A stretch of 64,000 bases of DNA, taken from contig CBDIHH010000007.1 of assembly GCA_965279095.1 (NCBI GenBank), forward strand, positions 1,063,926 to 1,127,925, in the 5' to 3' direction. Shown here piece after piece: positions 8,597 through 16,734 of the stretch. Positions within the stretch are counted from its first letter, which is position 1; every line of letters starts with the position of its first letter. A model generated the notes under the pieces. It was not told the DNA's origin. It did not search any database and saw only the letters and a list, made by a program, of their open reading frames with translations. Origin of the DNA: CBDIHH01 sp965279095. Its GTDB lineage: Bacteria; Pseudomonadota; Alphaproteobacteria; Caulobacterales; Caulobacteraceae. The translations under genes were made by a program, and so were the position numbers.

Positions 8597-9438
8597 CCGT
8601 CGCCGCGCCGCTGCTGTCGGCGAAGGACATGGACGCGGTCCACTGCTTCCATGAGGACAACGGCTTCGTCAGCGTGGCGGATGTGCTGGCCCCCGCCGAG
8701 TTTCTGGCGCTGCGCGCGGCGGTGGACGCGGCCATGGCCGACGGCCGCCTGAAGGTCAGCGATACCGAGCTGGCCAGCAACAATGATGTCGTCTACCTCG
8801 ACCCGGCTTTCGCCGCCCTGGCCCGCCATCCTCGGGTGGTTGCCCTGGTGCGGCGGCTGGTGGGCCATAGCGTCGAACTGCAGCACGCCAAGTTCAACGC
8901 CAAGCCGCCGGCCGCGAGCCAGGCCGGCGAAGTGGCCTGGCACCAGGACTATCCCTTCTATCCGCACACCAACTTCGACCTGGTGTCCTGCACCGTGCAT
9001 TTCGACGACGAGGATGAGGACTCCGGTCCGGTGCGGTTCATCCCCGGCAGTCACCGGCGCGGCCCCCTGTCGCACCTCGGTCCCGACGGCCGGTTCGGCT
9101 ATGAGATCGGCGAGGGCGACGGGCTGGAGGCGGCGGCCGCCACCCCGGTGACCGGGCCCGCGGGCTTCGTCTCCTTCCACCACGCCCTGACCGTGCACAT
9201 GTCCGAGCCCAAGCGGCGGCCGGGGCATCGGCGGCTGATGGTGCTGCAGTACCGGGCCATCGACGCCGTGCAACTGGCCGGCGTGGTGTGGCGCTGCAAT
9301 GGGATGGCGGTGGAGGACGGGGATCCCGGCCCTCGCACGGCCCGGTTTCCCGACGGGTCGCGGGTGGAGTTGCGCGGCCTCGCCGGCCGGCTTTTCGACG
9401 TGTCGGGAAAGTTTGCGCCCGATCGCCCAACCGCTTAA
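8593..9438 (+). CDS. Phytanoyl-CoA dioxygenase family (2-oxoglutarate/Fe(II)) protein
   Basis: A 281-aa PhyH-type oxygenase. The iron-binding His-x-Asp is in EVAWHQDYPFYPH; the distal His and the 2-oxoglutarate-binding Arg are probably in HHALTVHMSEP and the following PGHRR. SGPVRFIPGSHRRGP is the standard strand next to the site. In a glycan locus it may hydroxylate a sugar, acyl group or amino-acid substituent; the substrate is unknown. The ATG at 8593 is chosen because it gives an ATGA overlap with the upstream gene and matches where the fold begins. Confidence 0.82.
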   Translation: MTVAAPLLSAKDMDAVHCFHEDNGFVSVADVLAPAEFLALRAAVDAAMADGRLKVSDTELASNNDVVYLDPAFAALARHPRVVALVRRLVGHSVELQHAKFNAKPPAASQAGEVAWHQDYPFYPHTNFDLVSCTVHFDDEDEDSGPVRFIPGSHRRGPLSHLGPDGRFGYEIGEGDGLEAAAATPVTGPAGFVSFHHALTVHMSEPKRRPGHRRLMVLQYRAIDAVQLAGVVWRCNGMAVEDGDPGPRTARFPDGSRVELRGLAGRLFDVSGKFAPDRPTA

Positions 9439-9481
9439 GCGAACCCTTCCGGCGCCGCGGCGTCCTCTGGCGGAACCCCTC

Positions 9482-10630
9482 ATGACCCGGCCCGCGCCCA
9501 TCCTCATCGCCAAGCCCAAGATGGGCGAGGAAGAGCTGGACGCCGTCCGCCAGGTGCTGGAATCCGGCTGGCTGACCCAGGGCCCGTGGGTCAAGCGGTT
9601 CGAGACCGCCTTCGCCGAGCGGCACGGCGTGACCAGCGCCCTGGCCGTCACCTCCTGCACCACCGCCCTGCACCTGGCCCTGGTCGCCGCGGGGATTGGT
9701 CCGGGGGACGAGGTCATCGTCCCGGCCTTCACCTGGGTGGCCAGCGCCAATGTGGTCGAGCACGTGGGCGCCCGCCCGGTGTTCGTGGACGTGCGGCCCG
9801 ACACCTACAACCTGGACGTGGAGGCGGTGGCGCGCGCCCTGACCCCCCGCACCCGCGCCGTGATGGTCGTACACCTGTTTGGCCTGTGCGCCGACATGGA
9901 CGCCCTGGCGGCGGTCCTGCCCCCGGGCGTGCTGATGATCGAGGACGCCGCCTGCGCCGCCGGGGCCGCCTATCACGGCCGTCCGGCGGGGTCCCTCGGC
10001 GATATGGGCTGCTTCTCCCTGCACCCTCGCAAGTCGATCACCTGCGGCGAGGGCGGGGTGGTCACCACCAGCGACCCCGAGCTCGCTGCCCGCGCCGACC
10101 TCTACCGCAACCACGGCGCCAGCCTGTCCGAGGAGGTGCGACACCGCGGACCCAGGCCCTATGAGCTGCCCGACTTCACCGTGTTCGGCTTCAACTACCG
10201 CATGACCGATCTGCAGGCGGCGGTAGCCTTCGTTCAGCTCGGCCGGCTGGACGGCTTCATCGCCGAACGGCAGGCCCTGGCCGACGCCTATGATGCGCGC
10301 CTGTCGCGCCTCGGCTGGCTCGGCGCCCCGGCCCGCCCGGCGGGCTACGACCACGCCTGGCAGGCCTATGTGGCTCTGGTCGACGAGACCCGCGCGCCGG
10401 TCAACCGCAACGACCTGCTGTCCGGGCTCCAGGCCCAGGGCATCGCCGGCCGTCCAGGCACCCACAGCGTGGTCGGGCTGGAGGTCTACCGGCGGCTGCG
10501 GGGGACGCGGCCGGAGGAGTTCCCGGTGGCCACCCGCATGGAGGCCCAGACCCTGGCCCTGCCGCTGCACAATCACATGACCCTGGACGACGTCGATCGG
10601 GTGGTGGACGCCATCGAGGCCCTGGCATGA
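9482..10630 (+). CDS. DegT/DnrJ/EryC1/StrS-family sugar aminotransferase
   Basis: A 382-aa PLP enzyme that transfers an amino group from glutamate to a keto sugar nucleotide. Visible elements are SGWLTQGPWVKRFE (29-41), the nucleotide-sugar fold TSALAVTSCTTALHLAL, Asp155 in IEDAACAAGA that pairs with the PLP ring nitrogen, and the Schiff-base Lys184 in HPRKSITCGEGG. The ATG at 9482 fits the family start. The product would be an amino-dideoxy sugar, a natural substrate for the formyltransferase-like genes downstream. The keto sugar could be GDP-, dTDP- or UDP-linked; GDP-perosamine-type chemistry is one possibility. Confidence 0.9.
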   Translation: MTRPAPILIAKPKMGEEELDAVRQVLESGWLTQGPWVKRFETAFAERHGVTSALAVTSCTTALHLALVAAGIGPGDEVIVPAFTWVASANVVEHVGARPVFVDVRPDTYNLDVEAVARALTPRTRAVMVVHLFGLCADMDALAAVLPPGVLMIEDAACAAGAAYHGRPAGSLGDMGCFSLHPRKSITCGEGGVVTTSDPELAARADLYRNHGASLSEEVRHRGPRPYELPDFTVFGFNYRMTDLQAAVAFVQLGRLDGFIAERQALADAYDARLSRLGWLGAPARPAGYDHAWQAYVALVDETRAPVNRNDLLSGLQAQGIAGRPGTHSVVGLEVYRRLRGTRPEEFPVATRMEAQTLALPLHNHMTLDDVDRVVDAIEALA

Positions 10631-11622
10631 GCGGGGACTGGATCAGCGCCCTGTTCGGTGGCGCGCCCCCCGCCCAGGGCGAGACGGTACAGCGCCAGGG
10701 CCATGCCCTCATCCGCACGGGAGGCGTGGTGCGCGACCTGGCGGTGGTGGACGCCGACCAGGCGCAGACGCGGGACATCTTCGCCTTCAAGTGGGGCAAG
10801 GAGGACTCCTATGCCTCCGACCACATGCGCGGCGCCGTGCGCGACTGGCTGGCCGAGCGCTACGGTGATCTGATCCAGGCCCTGGGGCCCCGCGACGGGC
10901 CCCCGTTGGTGCTCGACGCCGGATGCGGGTCGGGGTTCGGCGGCTCCCTGGCGTTCGGGTCGGCCCTTTCGGCCATCCGCTACGTCGGCGCCGACATCTC
11001 CAAGGCGATCGACATCGCCGCCCGCGACCTGGGCCCCCAGGCCGGCGAGTCCCTGTTCGTGCAGGGCGACGTCTCAGCCCTGCCCTTCGTTCCTGCCAGC
11101 TTCGACCTTGTCTTCTCCGAAGGGGTCATGCACCACACCCCCTCCACCCGCCAGACCCTGCTGGCCCTGGCCCGGCTGGTGCGGCCGGGGGGCCTGTTCG
11201 CCTTCTACGTCTATAATCGCAAGGCGCCGGCCCGGGAGTTCACCGACGACCACATCCGTGAGCGGATCGCCGAACTGGAGCCGCAGGCGGCCTGGGAGGC
11301 GCTGATGCCTCTGACGCGGCTGGGCAAGGCCCTCGGGGACCTGGACGTGGAGCTGGACGTCCCCGAGGCGGTAGACCTGCTGGGCATTCCGGCCGGCCGG
11401 ATCAACCTGCAGCGCTTCTTCTACTGGTATGTGTGCAAGGCCTTCTACCGCGCCGAGTTCAGCCTGGAGGAGATGAACCATATCAATTTCGACTGGTTCA
11501 TGCCGAAATACTGCCACCGGCAGACGCCCGACGAGGTGCGCGCCTGGTGCGCGGAGGCCGGGCTGACCATCGAGCGGCTGAAGACGGAAGAGGCCGGCAT
11601 CACCGTGCTGGCGCGGGCCTGA
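10627..11622 (+). CDS. Class I SAM-dependent methyltransferase
   Basis: A 331-aa methyltransferase with motif I VLDAGCGSGFGGSLAFG (residues 95-111), an acidic strand end YVGADIS and a post-motif FDLVFSEGVMHHTPSTRQTL. The C-terminal 130 residues, including INLQRFFYWYVCKAFYRAEF, form an extra helical part. The start overlaps the aminotransferase stop (ATGA), which suggests that both work on one pathway, for example on an amino sugar. The acceptor is unknown. Confidence 0.82.
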   Translation: MSGDWISALFGGAPPAQGETVQRQGHALIRTGGVVRDLAVVDADQAQTRDIFAFKWGKEDSYASDHMRGAVRDWLAERYGDLIQALGPRDGPPLVLDAGCGSGFGGSLAFGSALSAIRYVGADISKAIDIAARDLGPQAGESLFVQGDVSALPFVPASFDLVFSEGVMHHTPSTRQTLLALARLVRPGGLFAFYVYNRKAPAREFTDDHIRERIAELEPQAAWEALMPLTRLGKALGDLDVELDVPEAVDLLGIPAGRINLQRFFYWYVCKAFYRAEFSLEEMNHINFDWFMPKYCHRQTPDEVRAWCAEAGLTIERLKTEEAGITVLARA

Positions 11623-11631
11623 CGCCCGGCC

Positions 11632-13509
11632 ATGTGCGCGATCGTCGGTCTGTTCAGCCATGATGGCGAGCCGGTGGCGGCGGCCCCGCTGCTCGCCATG
11701 CGCGACGCCGTGGCCCATCGGGGCCCGGACGGCGAGGGGCTGTTCCTGGACGGGCGGGCCGGGCTGGGCCACCGGCGGCTGTCGATCATCGACCTGACCA
11801 CCGGCGACCAGCCGATGAGCGGCCCCGACGGCCGGGTGACCGTTGTCTTCAACGGTGAGATCTACAACTTCCGCGCCCTTCGCGCAGAGCTGGAGCGGGC
11901 GGGCTGGGTGTTCCGCACCCGGTCCGACACCGAGGTGCTGATCGCCGGCTACACGGCCTGGGGCGTCTCGGCCCTGGCGGGGCGCCTCGACGGCATGTTC
12001 GCCTTCGCCCTGTGGGACCGCAACGCCCAGCGCCTCCACCTCGTGCGCGACCGTAATGGCGCCAAGCCCCTCTACCTGTGGGCCCAGGGCCGCCAGCTCG
12101 CCTTCGCCTCCGAGATCAAGGCCTTCATGGTGCTGCCGGGCTTCTCGGTCCGCCTGAACCGCGACGCCCTGCGCGAATACTTCACGTTCCAGAACCTGTT
12201 CCGCCCGCACACCCTGTTCGCCGGGGTGGAACAGCTGCCCCCGGCGACCATCCTGACCCTCGACCGCGAAGGCGAGCGGCGCGAGGTCTACTGGCGTTAC
12301 GACTTCTCCCGTCCGGTCCGCATCGAGATGGACGAGGCGGTGGAGACCCTGCGCGGCCTGTTGCTGGGGGCCGTGGAGCGCCAGCTGGTCGCCGACGTGC
12401 CCGTGGGCGCCTATCTGTCCGGCGGTATGGACTCCGGCGCCCTGGTCGCGGCCGCCTCGCCGCATGTCCCGCGCCTGCCCACCTTCACCGCTGGCTTCGA
12501 GATGTCGGAGGTGACCGGCATCGAGGCGACCTTCGACGAGCGCCGCGCCGCCGAACTGGTCGCCTATCGCTACAAGACCGAACACTATGAGCAGGTCATC
12601 AACGCCGGAGACATCCGCTGGGCCCTGCCGCGGGTGATCTGGCACCTGGAGGACCTGCGCCTCGGGATGAGCTATCCCAACTTCTACATCGCCAGGCTGG
12701 CGTCCAAGTTCGTCAAGGTCTGCCTGTCCGGGGCGGGGGGCGACGAGCTGTTCGGGGGCTATCCCTGGCGCTACTACCATGTGTTCAAGTCGCTCGGGCG
12801 CGAGGACTATCTGCGCAACTACTATGGCTTCTGGCAGCGGCTGACCTCCTCAACCGACCGCAAGGCCATGTTCGGGGCCCAGGCGGACAACGAGGACGAG
12901 ATGTTCCGGGTGTTCAGCTCGGTCTACGATGCCGAGGATAACCTCAGCTTCGCCTCGGCCGAGGACCATATCGCCAACGCCCTGCTGTTCGAGTGCAAGA
13001 CGTTCCTGTCGGGCCTGCTGCTGGTGGGCGACAAGCTGGCTATGGCCAGCGGCCTGGAAGAGCGTTTTCCCTTCCTCGACAACCAGGTGGTGGACTTCGC
13101 CATGCGCCTGCCGGTGCGGCTGAAGCTGGGCGATCTGGACCACATGCTGTCCATCGACGAGGACGCGGTGCGCAAGAAGCTGCTGGCCCAGGACCAGTTC
13201 GACGCCGGCAAGACGGTGCTGCGCCGGGCGATGACCGGGCTGCTGCCGCAGGAGATCGCCGAGCGCCGCAAGCAGGGCTTCTCCTCGCCCGAGGCGTCGT
13301 GGTACCGGGGGGAGAATGCGGCCTATGTGCGAGAGCTGCTGCTGGGATCGAACCTGGCCATGAGCGACTACGTCGATCCGGACTTCGTGCGACGCAAGGT
13401 CGACGAGCACATGAGCGGCGCCGCCAACAACCGGCTGCTGATCTGGTCCTTCCTCAGTTTCGAATGGTGGTGCCGCATCTTCCTCAACGGCGAGCGCGCC
13501 CATGGCTGA
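11632..13509 (+). CDS. asnB: Glutamine-dependent asparagine synthase-like amidotransferase
   Basis: A 625-aa two-domain enzyme. The N-terminal glutaminase has its nucleophile at Cys2 (MCAIVGLFSHDG), with RGPDGEG and NGEIYNFRALR. The C-terminal synthetase has the PP-loop SGGMDSGALVAAAS and later SGAGGDELFGGYPWRYY. The family makes asparagine from aspartate, glutamine and ATP, but members inside O-antigen loci, such as WbpS, are thought to amidate uronic acid sugars. Its place between sugar-modifying genes favours the latter. It starts 9 bases after the methyltransferase gene and its end overlaps the next gene by 8 bases. Confidence 0.88.
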   Translation: MCAIVGLFSHDGEPVAAAPLLAMRDAVAHRGPDGEGLFLDGRAGLGHRRLSIIDLTTGDQPMSGPDGRVTVVFNGEIYNFRALRAELERAGWVFRTRSDTEVLIAGYTAWGVSALAGRLDGMFAFALWDRNAQRLHLVRDRNGAKPLYLWAQGRQLAFASEIKAFMVLPGFSVRLNRDALREYFTFQNLFRPHTLFAGVEQLPPATILTLDREGERREVYWRYDFSRPVRIEMDEAVETLRGLLLGAVERQLVADVPVGAYLSGGMDSGALVAAASPHVPRLPTFTAGFEMSEVTGIEATFDERRAAELVAYRYKTEHYEQVINAGDIRWALPRVIWHLEDLRLGMSYPNFYIARLASKFVKVCLSGAGGDELFGGYPWRYYHVFKSLGREDYLRNYYGFWQRLTSSTDRKAMFGAQADNEDEMFRVFSSVYDAEDNLSFASAEDHIANALLFECKTFLSGLLLVGDKLAMASGLEERFPFLDNQVVDFAMRLPVRLKLGDLDHMLSIDEDAVRKKLLAQDQFDAGKTVLRRAMTGLLPQEIAERRKQGFSSPEASWYRGENAAYVRELLLGSNLAMSDYVDPDFVRRKVDEHMSGAANNRLLIWSFLSFEWWCRIFLNGERAHG

Positions 13510-14437
13510 GGTCCTGATCCTGGGCGGCACCGATGTGACCCTGGCCGTGGCGGACGCGGTGATCGACGCCGGCGTCGGGGTGCGAGCCATCGTCCATGTC
13601 GGCGAGACCTTCAGCATCTCCTACAGCGCGGCGCCGGTGGCCAATGTCCGGCGGGCCGATATACCCGCCTGGTGCGCCCGGCGCGGGGTCGCCGCCATCC
13701 CCTTCGTCAACTTCGCCGAGCTTGCGGGTTCGCCGCATCTCGAGGGAGTGGAGGCCTGTCTCGTCGCTGGTTGGTATCATATGGCGCCGCGCGCCTTCCG
13801 CGACCGGTTTCCCCGGGGCTGCTTGGGGCTGCACGCCTCCCTGCTGCCCCAGCTGCGCGGCGGCGCCCCGCTTAACTGGGCCATCCTGTCGGGGCTGTCG
13901 GAAACCGGGGTCAGCCTGTTCGAACTGGGCGACGGGGTGGATGACGGCGGCGTCTACGGCCAGGCCCGCTTCCCCATCAGCGCGCGGGCCACCATCGCCG
14001 AGCTGGTGGTGGCCTCCAGCGCCGCCAGCGCGGCCCTGGTGCGCGACCACATCGCGGCCATCTGCGCCGGCCGGGCCCGGCCGCAGCCCCAGGTCGGCGC
14101 GCCCTCCTATGCTCTGCAGCGGTCGCCGACGGACGGGCGGATCGACTGGCGTGACGACGCCGAGCGGATCGACCGGCTGGTGCGCGCCGTCGGCCGGCCC
14201 TATCCCGGCGCTTACGCTCATCTGGACGGGCGCAAGATCCTTCTGTGGGAGGCCCACCGGCCCTCCGGCGGGCCGGAGGTCCTGGGCGCTCCAGGCCAGA
14301 TCGCCCGGCTCTCCGAGGTGGACTGGCCCTGCATCGTCACTGGTCGGGGGCTCCTAGTGGTGACCGCCGCCACGGACGAGGCGGGGGATGACATGCTGCC
14401 GCTGCTGCGCCGCAGCGCCAACCAGCGGATGCTCTAA
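13502..14437 (+). CDS. Formyltransferase-fold protein lacking the catalytic Asn
   Basis: A 311-aa protein of the methionyl-tRNA/sugar N-formyltransferase fold. The hallmark HASLLPQLRGGAPLNWAILSG (residues 111-131) and Asp147 in GDGVDDGG match the N10-formyl-tetrahydrofolate enzymes, and a C-terminal domain with QRSPTDGRIDW (about residues 206-216) matches the usual second domain. The Asn of the Asn-His-Asp triad, expected two residues before His111, is Gly109. Activity may therefore be altered or lost. In a glycan locus it would be expected to formylate an amino sugar from the upstream aminotransferase. Overlaps asnB by 8 bases. Confidence 0.78.
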   Translation: MAEVLILGGTDVTLAVADAVIDAGVGVRAIVHVGETFSISYSAAPVANVRRADIPAWCARRGVAAIPFVNFAELAGSPHLEGVEACLVAGWYHMAPRAFRDRFPRGCLGLHASLLPQLRGGAPLNWAILSGLSETGVSLFELGDGVDDGGVYGQARFPISARATIAELVVASSAASAALVRDHIAAICAGRARPQPQVGAPSYALQRSPTDGRIDWRDDAERIDRLVRAVGRPYPGAYAHLDGRKILLWEAHRPSGGPEVLGAPGQIARLSEVDWPCIVTGRGLLVVTAATDEAGDDMLPLLRRSANQRML

Positions 14438-14438
14438 C

Positions 14439-15158
14439 GTGCCGCCGGCCGCATCCGACGGTGGTGTTTGCGCCATTCACCAGCCCAACTTCTTTCCCTG
14501 GCTGGGCTATTTCGACAAGATTCGCCGGGCCGACGTCTTCGTCCTGCTGGACGCGGTCGACTATCCCCGCGCCGGCTCCGGCGGCATGGGGTCGTGGACC
14601 AACCGGGTGCGGCTGAGGGTGGGCGGCGAGGCGCGGTGGGTGGGGTGTCCGGTGCGGCGCACGCCCCTTGGCGGGCGGCTCGGCGACGTGGTCATCGACG
14701 ACTCCCAGCCCTGGCGGAGCAAGCTGATCAAGACCCTGCAGGCCAACTATCGCAGGGCGGCGGGGTTCGAGGCGGCCATGACCCTGCTGGAGCCCCTGAT
14801 CCTGGCCCCCGAGGGCAACTTGGCCAGTTTCAACATCGCCGCCATCGCGGCCATCGCCCGGCACCTCGGCCTGTCCTGCCCGCTGGTCCGGCAGTCGGCC
14901 CTGACCCATGGCGGTCAGGCCACGGCCTTGCTGGTGTCGCTCACCCAGGCCGCCGGCTGCCGGACCTACCTCGCCGGGGGCGGCGCCGCCGGCTATCAGC
15001 AGGACGACCAGTTCGCCGCCGGCGGCCTGTCCCTCCGCTACCAGGACTTCCAGCCGCGGCCTTATGGTCCCGCGGATGGCTTCACCCCCGGCCTTTCGGT
15101 GATCGACTACCTGATGCACAATGGACGCCCCTTGGCGGAGGCCTTTCCCGATGGCTGA
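14439..15158 (+). CDS. WbqC-like family protein
   Basis: A 239-aa protein. The start is a GTG one base after the preceding stop; no ATG suits. CAIHQPNFFPWLGYFDKI near the N terminus, then DVFVLLDAVDYPRAG and WTNRVRLRV, is the signature of the WbqC family found in O-antigen and capsule loci. The family's biochemical role is not firmly established; it is often next to amino-sugar and formyl- or acyl-transfer genes. Its stop overlaps the next start by 8 bases. Confidence 0.8.
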   Translation: MPPAASDGGVCAIHQPNFFPWLGYFDKIRRADVFVLLDAVDYPRAGSGGMGSWTNRVRLRVGGEARWVGCPVRRTPLGGRLGDVVIDDSQPWRSKLIKTLQANYRRAAGFEAAMTLLEPLILAPEGNLASFNIAAIAAIARHLGLSCPLVRQSALTHGGQATALLVSLTQAAGCRTYLAGGGAAGYQQDDQFAAGGLSLRYQDFQPRPYGPADGFTPGLSVIDYLMHNGRPLAEAFPDG

Positions 15159-15900
15159 TGCGGCCTGGTCGGACTTCACGGAGGCGGCCTTTCGCGGCCA
15201 TCTGACCGCGCTGAAGGCGGGCGGCTACCGCTTCGTTCTGTTCGGCGAGGCGGCGGAGGGCCGCCAGGTGCTGTGGCGCCACGACATCGACTTCTCCCTG
15301 CACCGGGCGGCGCGGCTGGCGCGGATCGAGGCGGAGGCGGGGGTGCGCGCGACCTATTTCGTCAATCCGCGCTCGGCCCACTACAATCCGGCCGAGCCGG
15401 ACAGCGCCCCGCTGCTGCGCATCCTGACCGACTGCGGCCATGCCATCGGCCTGCATTTCGACGCCGACGCCTATGCCGAGTCGGCCTGGACGCCGGCGCG
15501 CCTGGAGGCGGCCGTGGCCCGCGAGCGGCGGTTGCTGGAGCTGATACTGGACAGACCGGTACAAGCCATGAGCTGGCATAATCCGACGGTCTCCAACCTG
15601 CTGGACTTTAAGGCCGACCGGGTGGGGGGCCTCGTCAACGCCTATGGCGAGGCCGTGAGACAGGGCTTCGTCTATGCCTCGGACTCCAATGGCTACTGGC
15701 GCTTCGAGCCTATGGGCCAGGTTATCGCCGCCGGGCACGAGCGCCTGCACCTGCTCACCCATCCGGAATGGTGGACGCCCGAGCCACTGTCGCCCTCCGC
15801 GCGGATCGATCGCTGCATCCAGGGTCGGGCCGACGCGGTTCGCGCCAGTTATGACGCGGCCCTGGCCCGGGGTGGCCGGCAGAACCGCGGGCGCGCCTGA
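15151..15900 (+). CDS. Polysaccharide deacetylase-like protein
   Basis: A 249-aa protein with features of the NodB/carbohydrate esterase 4 barrel: VLWRHDIDFSLHRAARLARI holds the Asp-containing HDID motif, and GVRATYFVNPRSAHYNP and GHAIGLHFDADAY follow in the expected order. Start 15151 has a GGAGG 9 bases upstream (15137-15141); an ATG at 15121 would add 10 residues. There is no signal peptide, so it would act in the cytoplasm, perhaps removing an N-acetyl group or acting on a sugar nucleotide. Such genes often accompany wbqC. Confidence 0.75.
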   Translation: MADAAWSDFTEAAFRGHLTALKAGGYRFVLFGEAAEGRQVLWRHDIDFSLHRAARLARIEAEAGVRATYFVNPRSAHYNPAEPDSAPLLRILTDCGHAIGLHFDADAYAESAWTPARLEAAVARERRLLELILDRPVQAMSWHNPTVSNLLDFKADRVGGLVNAYGEAVRQGFVYASDSNGYWRFEPMGQVIAAGHERLHLLTHPEWWTPEPLSPSARIDRCIQGRADAVRASYDAALARGGRQNRGRA

Positions 15901-15901
15901 T

Positions 15902-16549
15902 ATGACATCTCCCCGGCTGGTGTTCCTGACGCATCTGAGCTTCGAGGAAACCCGGGCCTTAGCGCCGGGGCTCGGCCGGCCGATCACGGTCTCCACCCTC
16001 GACGCTCTGGAGGCCGCCGCCGGCGACGGTGGGGTGCTCATGTCATTCGGCACCGGCGTCATCGTGCCGCCGGGCGTGCTGCAGCGCTTCGAGGACTCCT
16101 ACAATCTTCACGCCGCCTCGCCTGCCTACCCGGGCCGCGATCCTCATCATTTCGCGATCTATGAGGGGGTCGACCGCTACGGCGCCACCCTCCACCGCAT
16201 GACCGAACAGGTGGATGCCGGGCCAATCGTGGACGTCGAGATGTTCGACGTGCCCCCAGGGATACGGCCGTCGGCCCTGCTGGCGATGGCCAATGCCGCG
16301 GCCGTTCGCATCCTCCATCGGGTGGGGCCGCGGCTGGCGGCGGGCGAGGCCCTGCCGGCCCTGGAAGGAGCCGCCTGGGGACCGGTCAAGTTCCGGCGCA
16401 AGGATTTCCTGGCCATGTGCCGCATCGATCCCGCCATAGCCGCGGACGAGTTCGAGCGCCGCCTCCACGCCTTCGATGGCGAGGCCTACGATAATCTGTT
16501 CGTCGAGGTGCACGGCCGGCGGTTCCGCATCGACAAGGGTGGCGGTTGA
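15902..16549 (+). CDS. Formyltransferase-fold enzyme with intact Asn-His-Asp triad
   Basis: A 215-aa protein matching the GART/formyl-transferase catalytic domain. SYNLHAASPAYPGRDPHH holds Asn68 and His70, and HRMTEQVDAGPIVDVEMFD holds Asp105; these are the three catalytic residues of N10-formyl-tetrahydrofolate-dependent enzymes. It lacks the usual C-terminal domain but has a short tail, KFRRKDFLAMCRID, like that of small sugar formyltransferases. It probably adds a formyl group to an amino sugar. The ATG lies one base after the preceding stop. Confidence 0.8.
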   Translation: MTSPRLVFLTHLSFEETRALAPGLGRPITVSTLDALEAAAGDGGVLMSFGTGVIVPPGVLQRFEDSYNLHAASPAYPGRDPHHFAIYEGVDRYGATLHRMTEQVDAGPIVDVEMFDVPPGIRPSALLAMANAAAVRILHRVGPRLAAGEALPALEGAAWGPVKFRRKDFLAMCRIDPAIAADEFERRLHAFDGEAYDNLFVEVHGRRFRIDKGGG

Positions 16550-16734
16550 TGGCTCCGTCGGCGGCGGGCGACAGGCCCGCGAGTCGCTAAACGCCGGCGC
16601 CTGTGGTATCCGCCTGAGCCCCAGGCCCCTCGCCGGCAAGGAGCGCCCCCCCTGCTTTCCGCTCTGTTTCGACGCAAGCCCCCCCGTCCGCGGCCGCCCC
16701 GGCCCTGACGGCCGCCGAGCTGGCGGCCCCGCCC

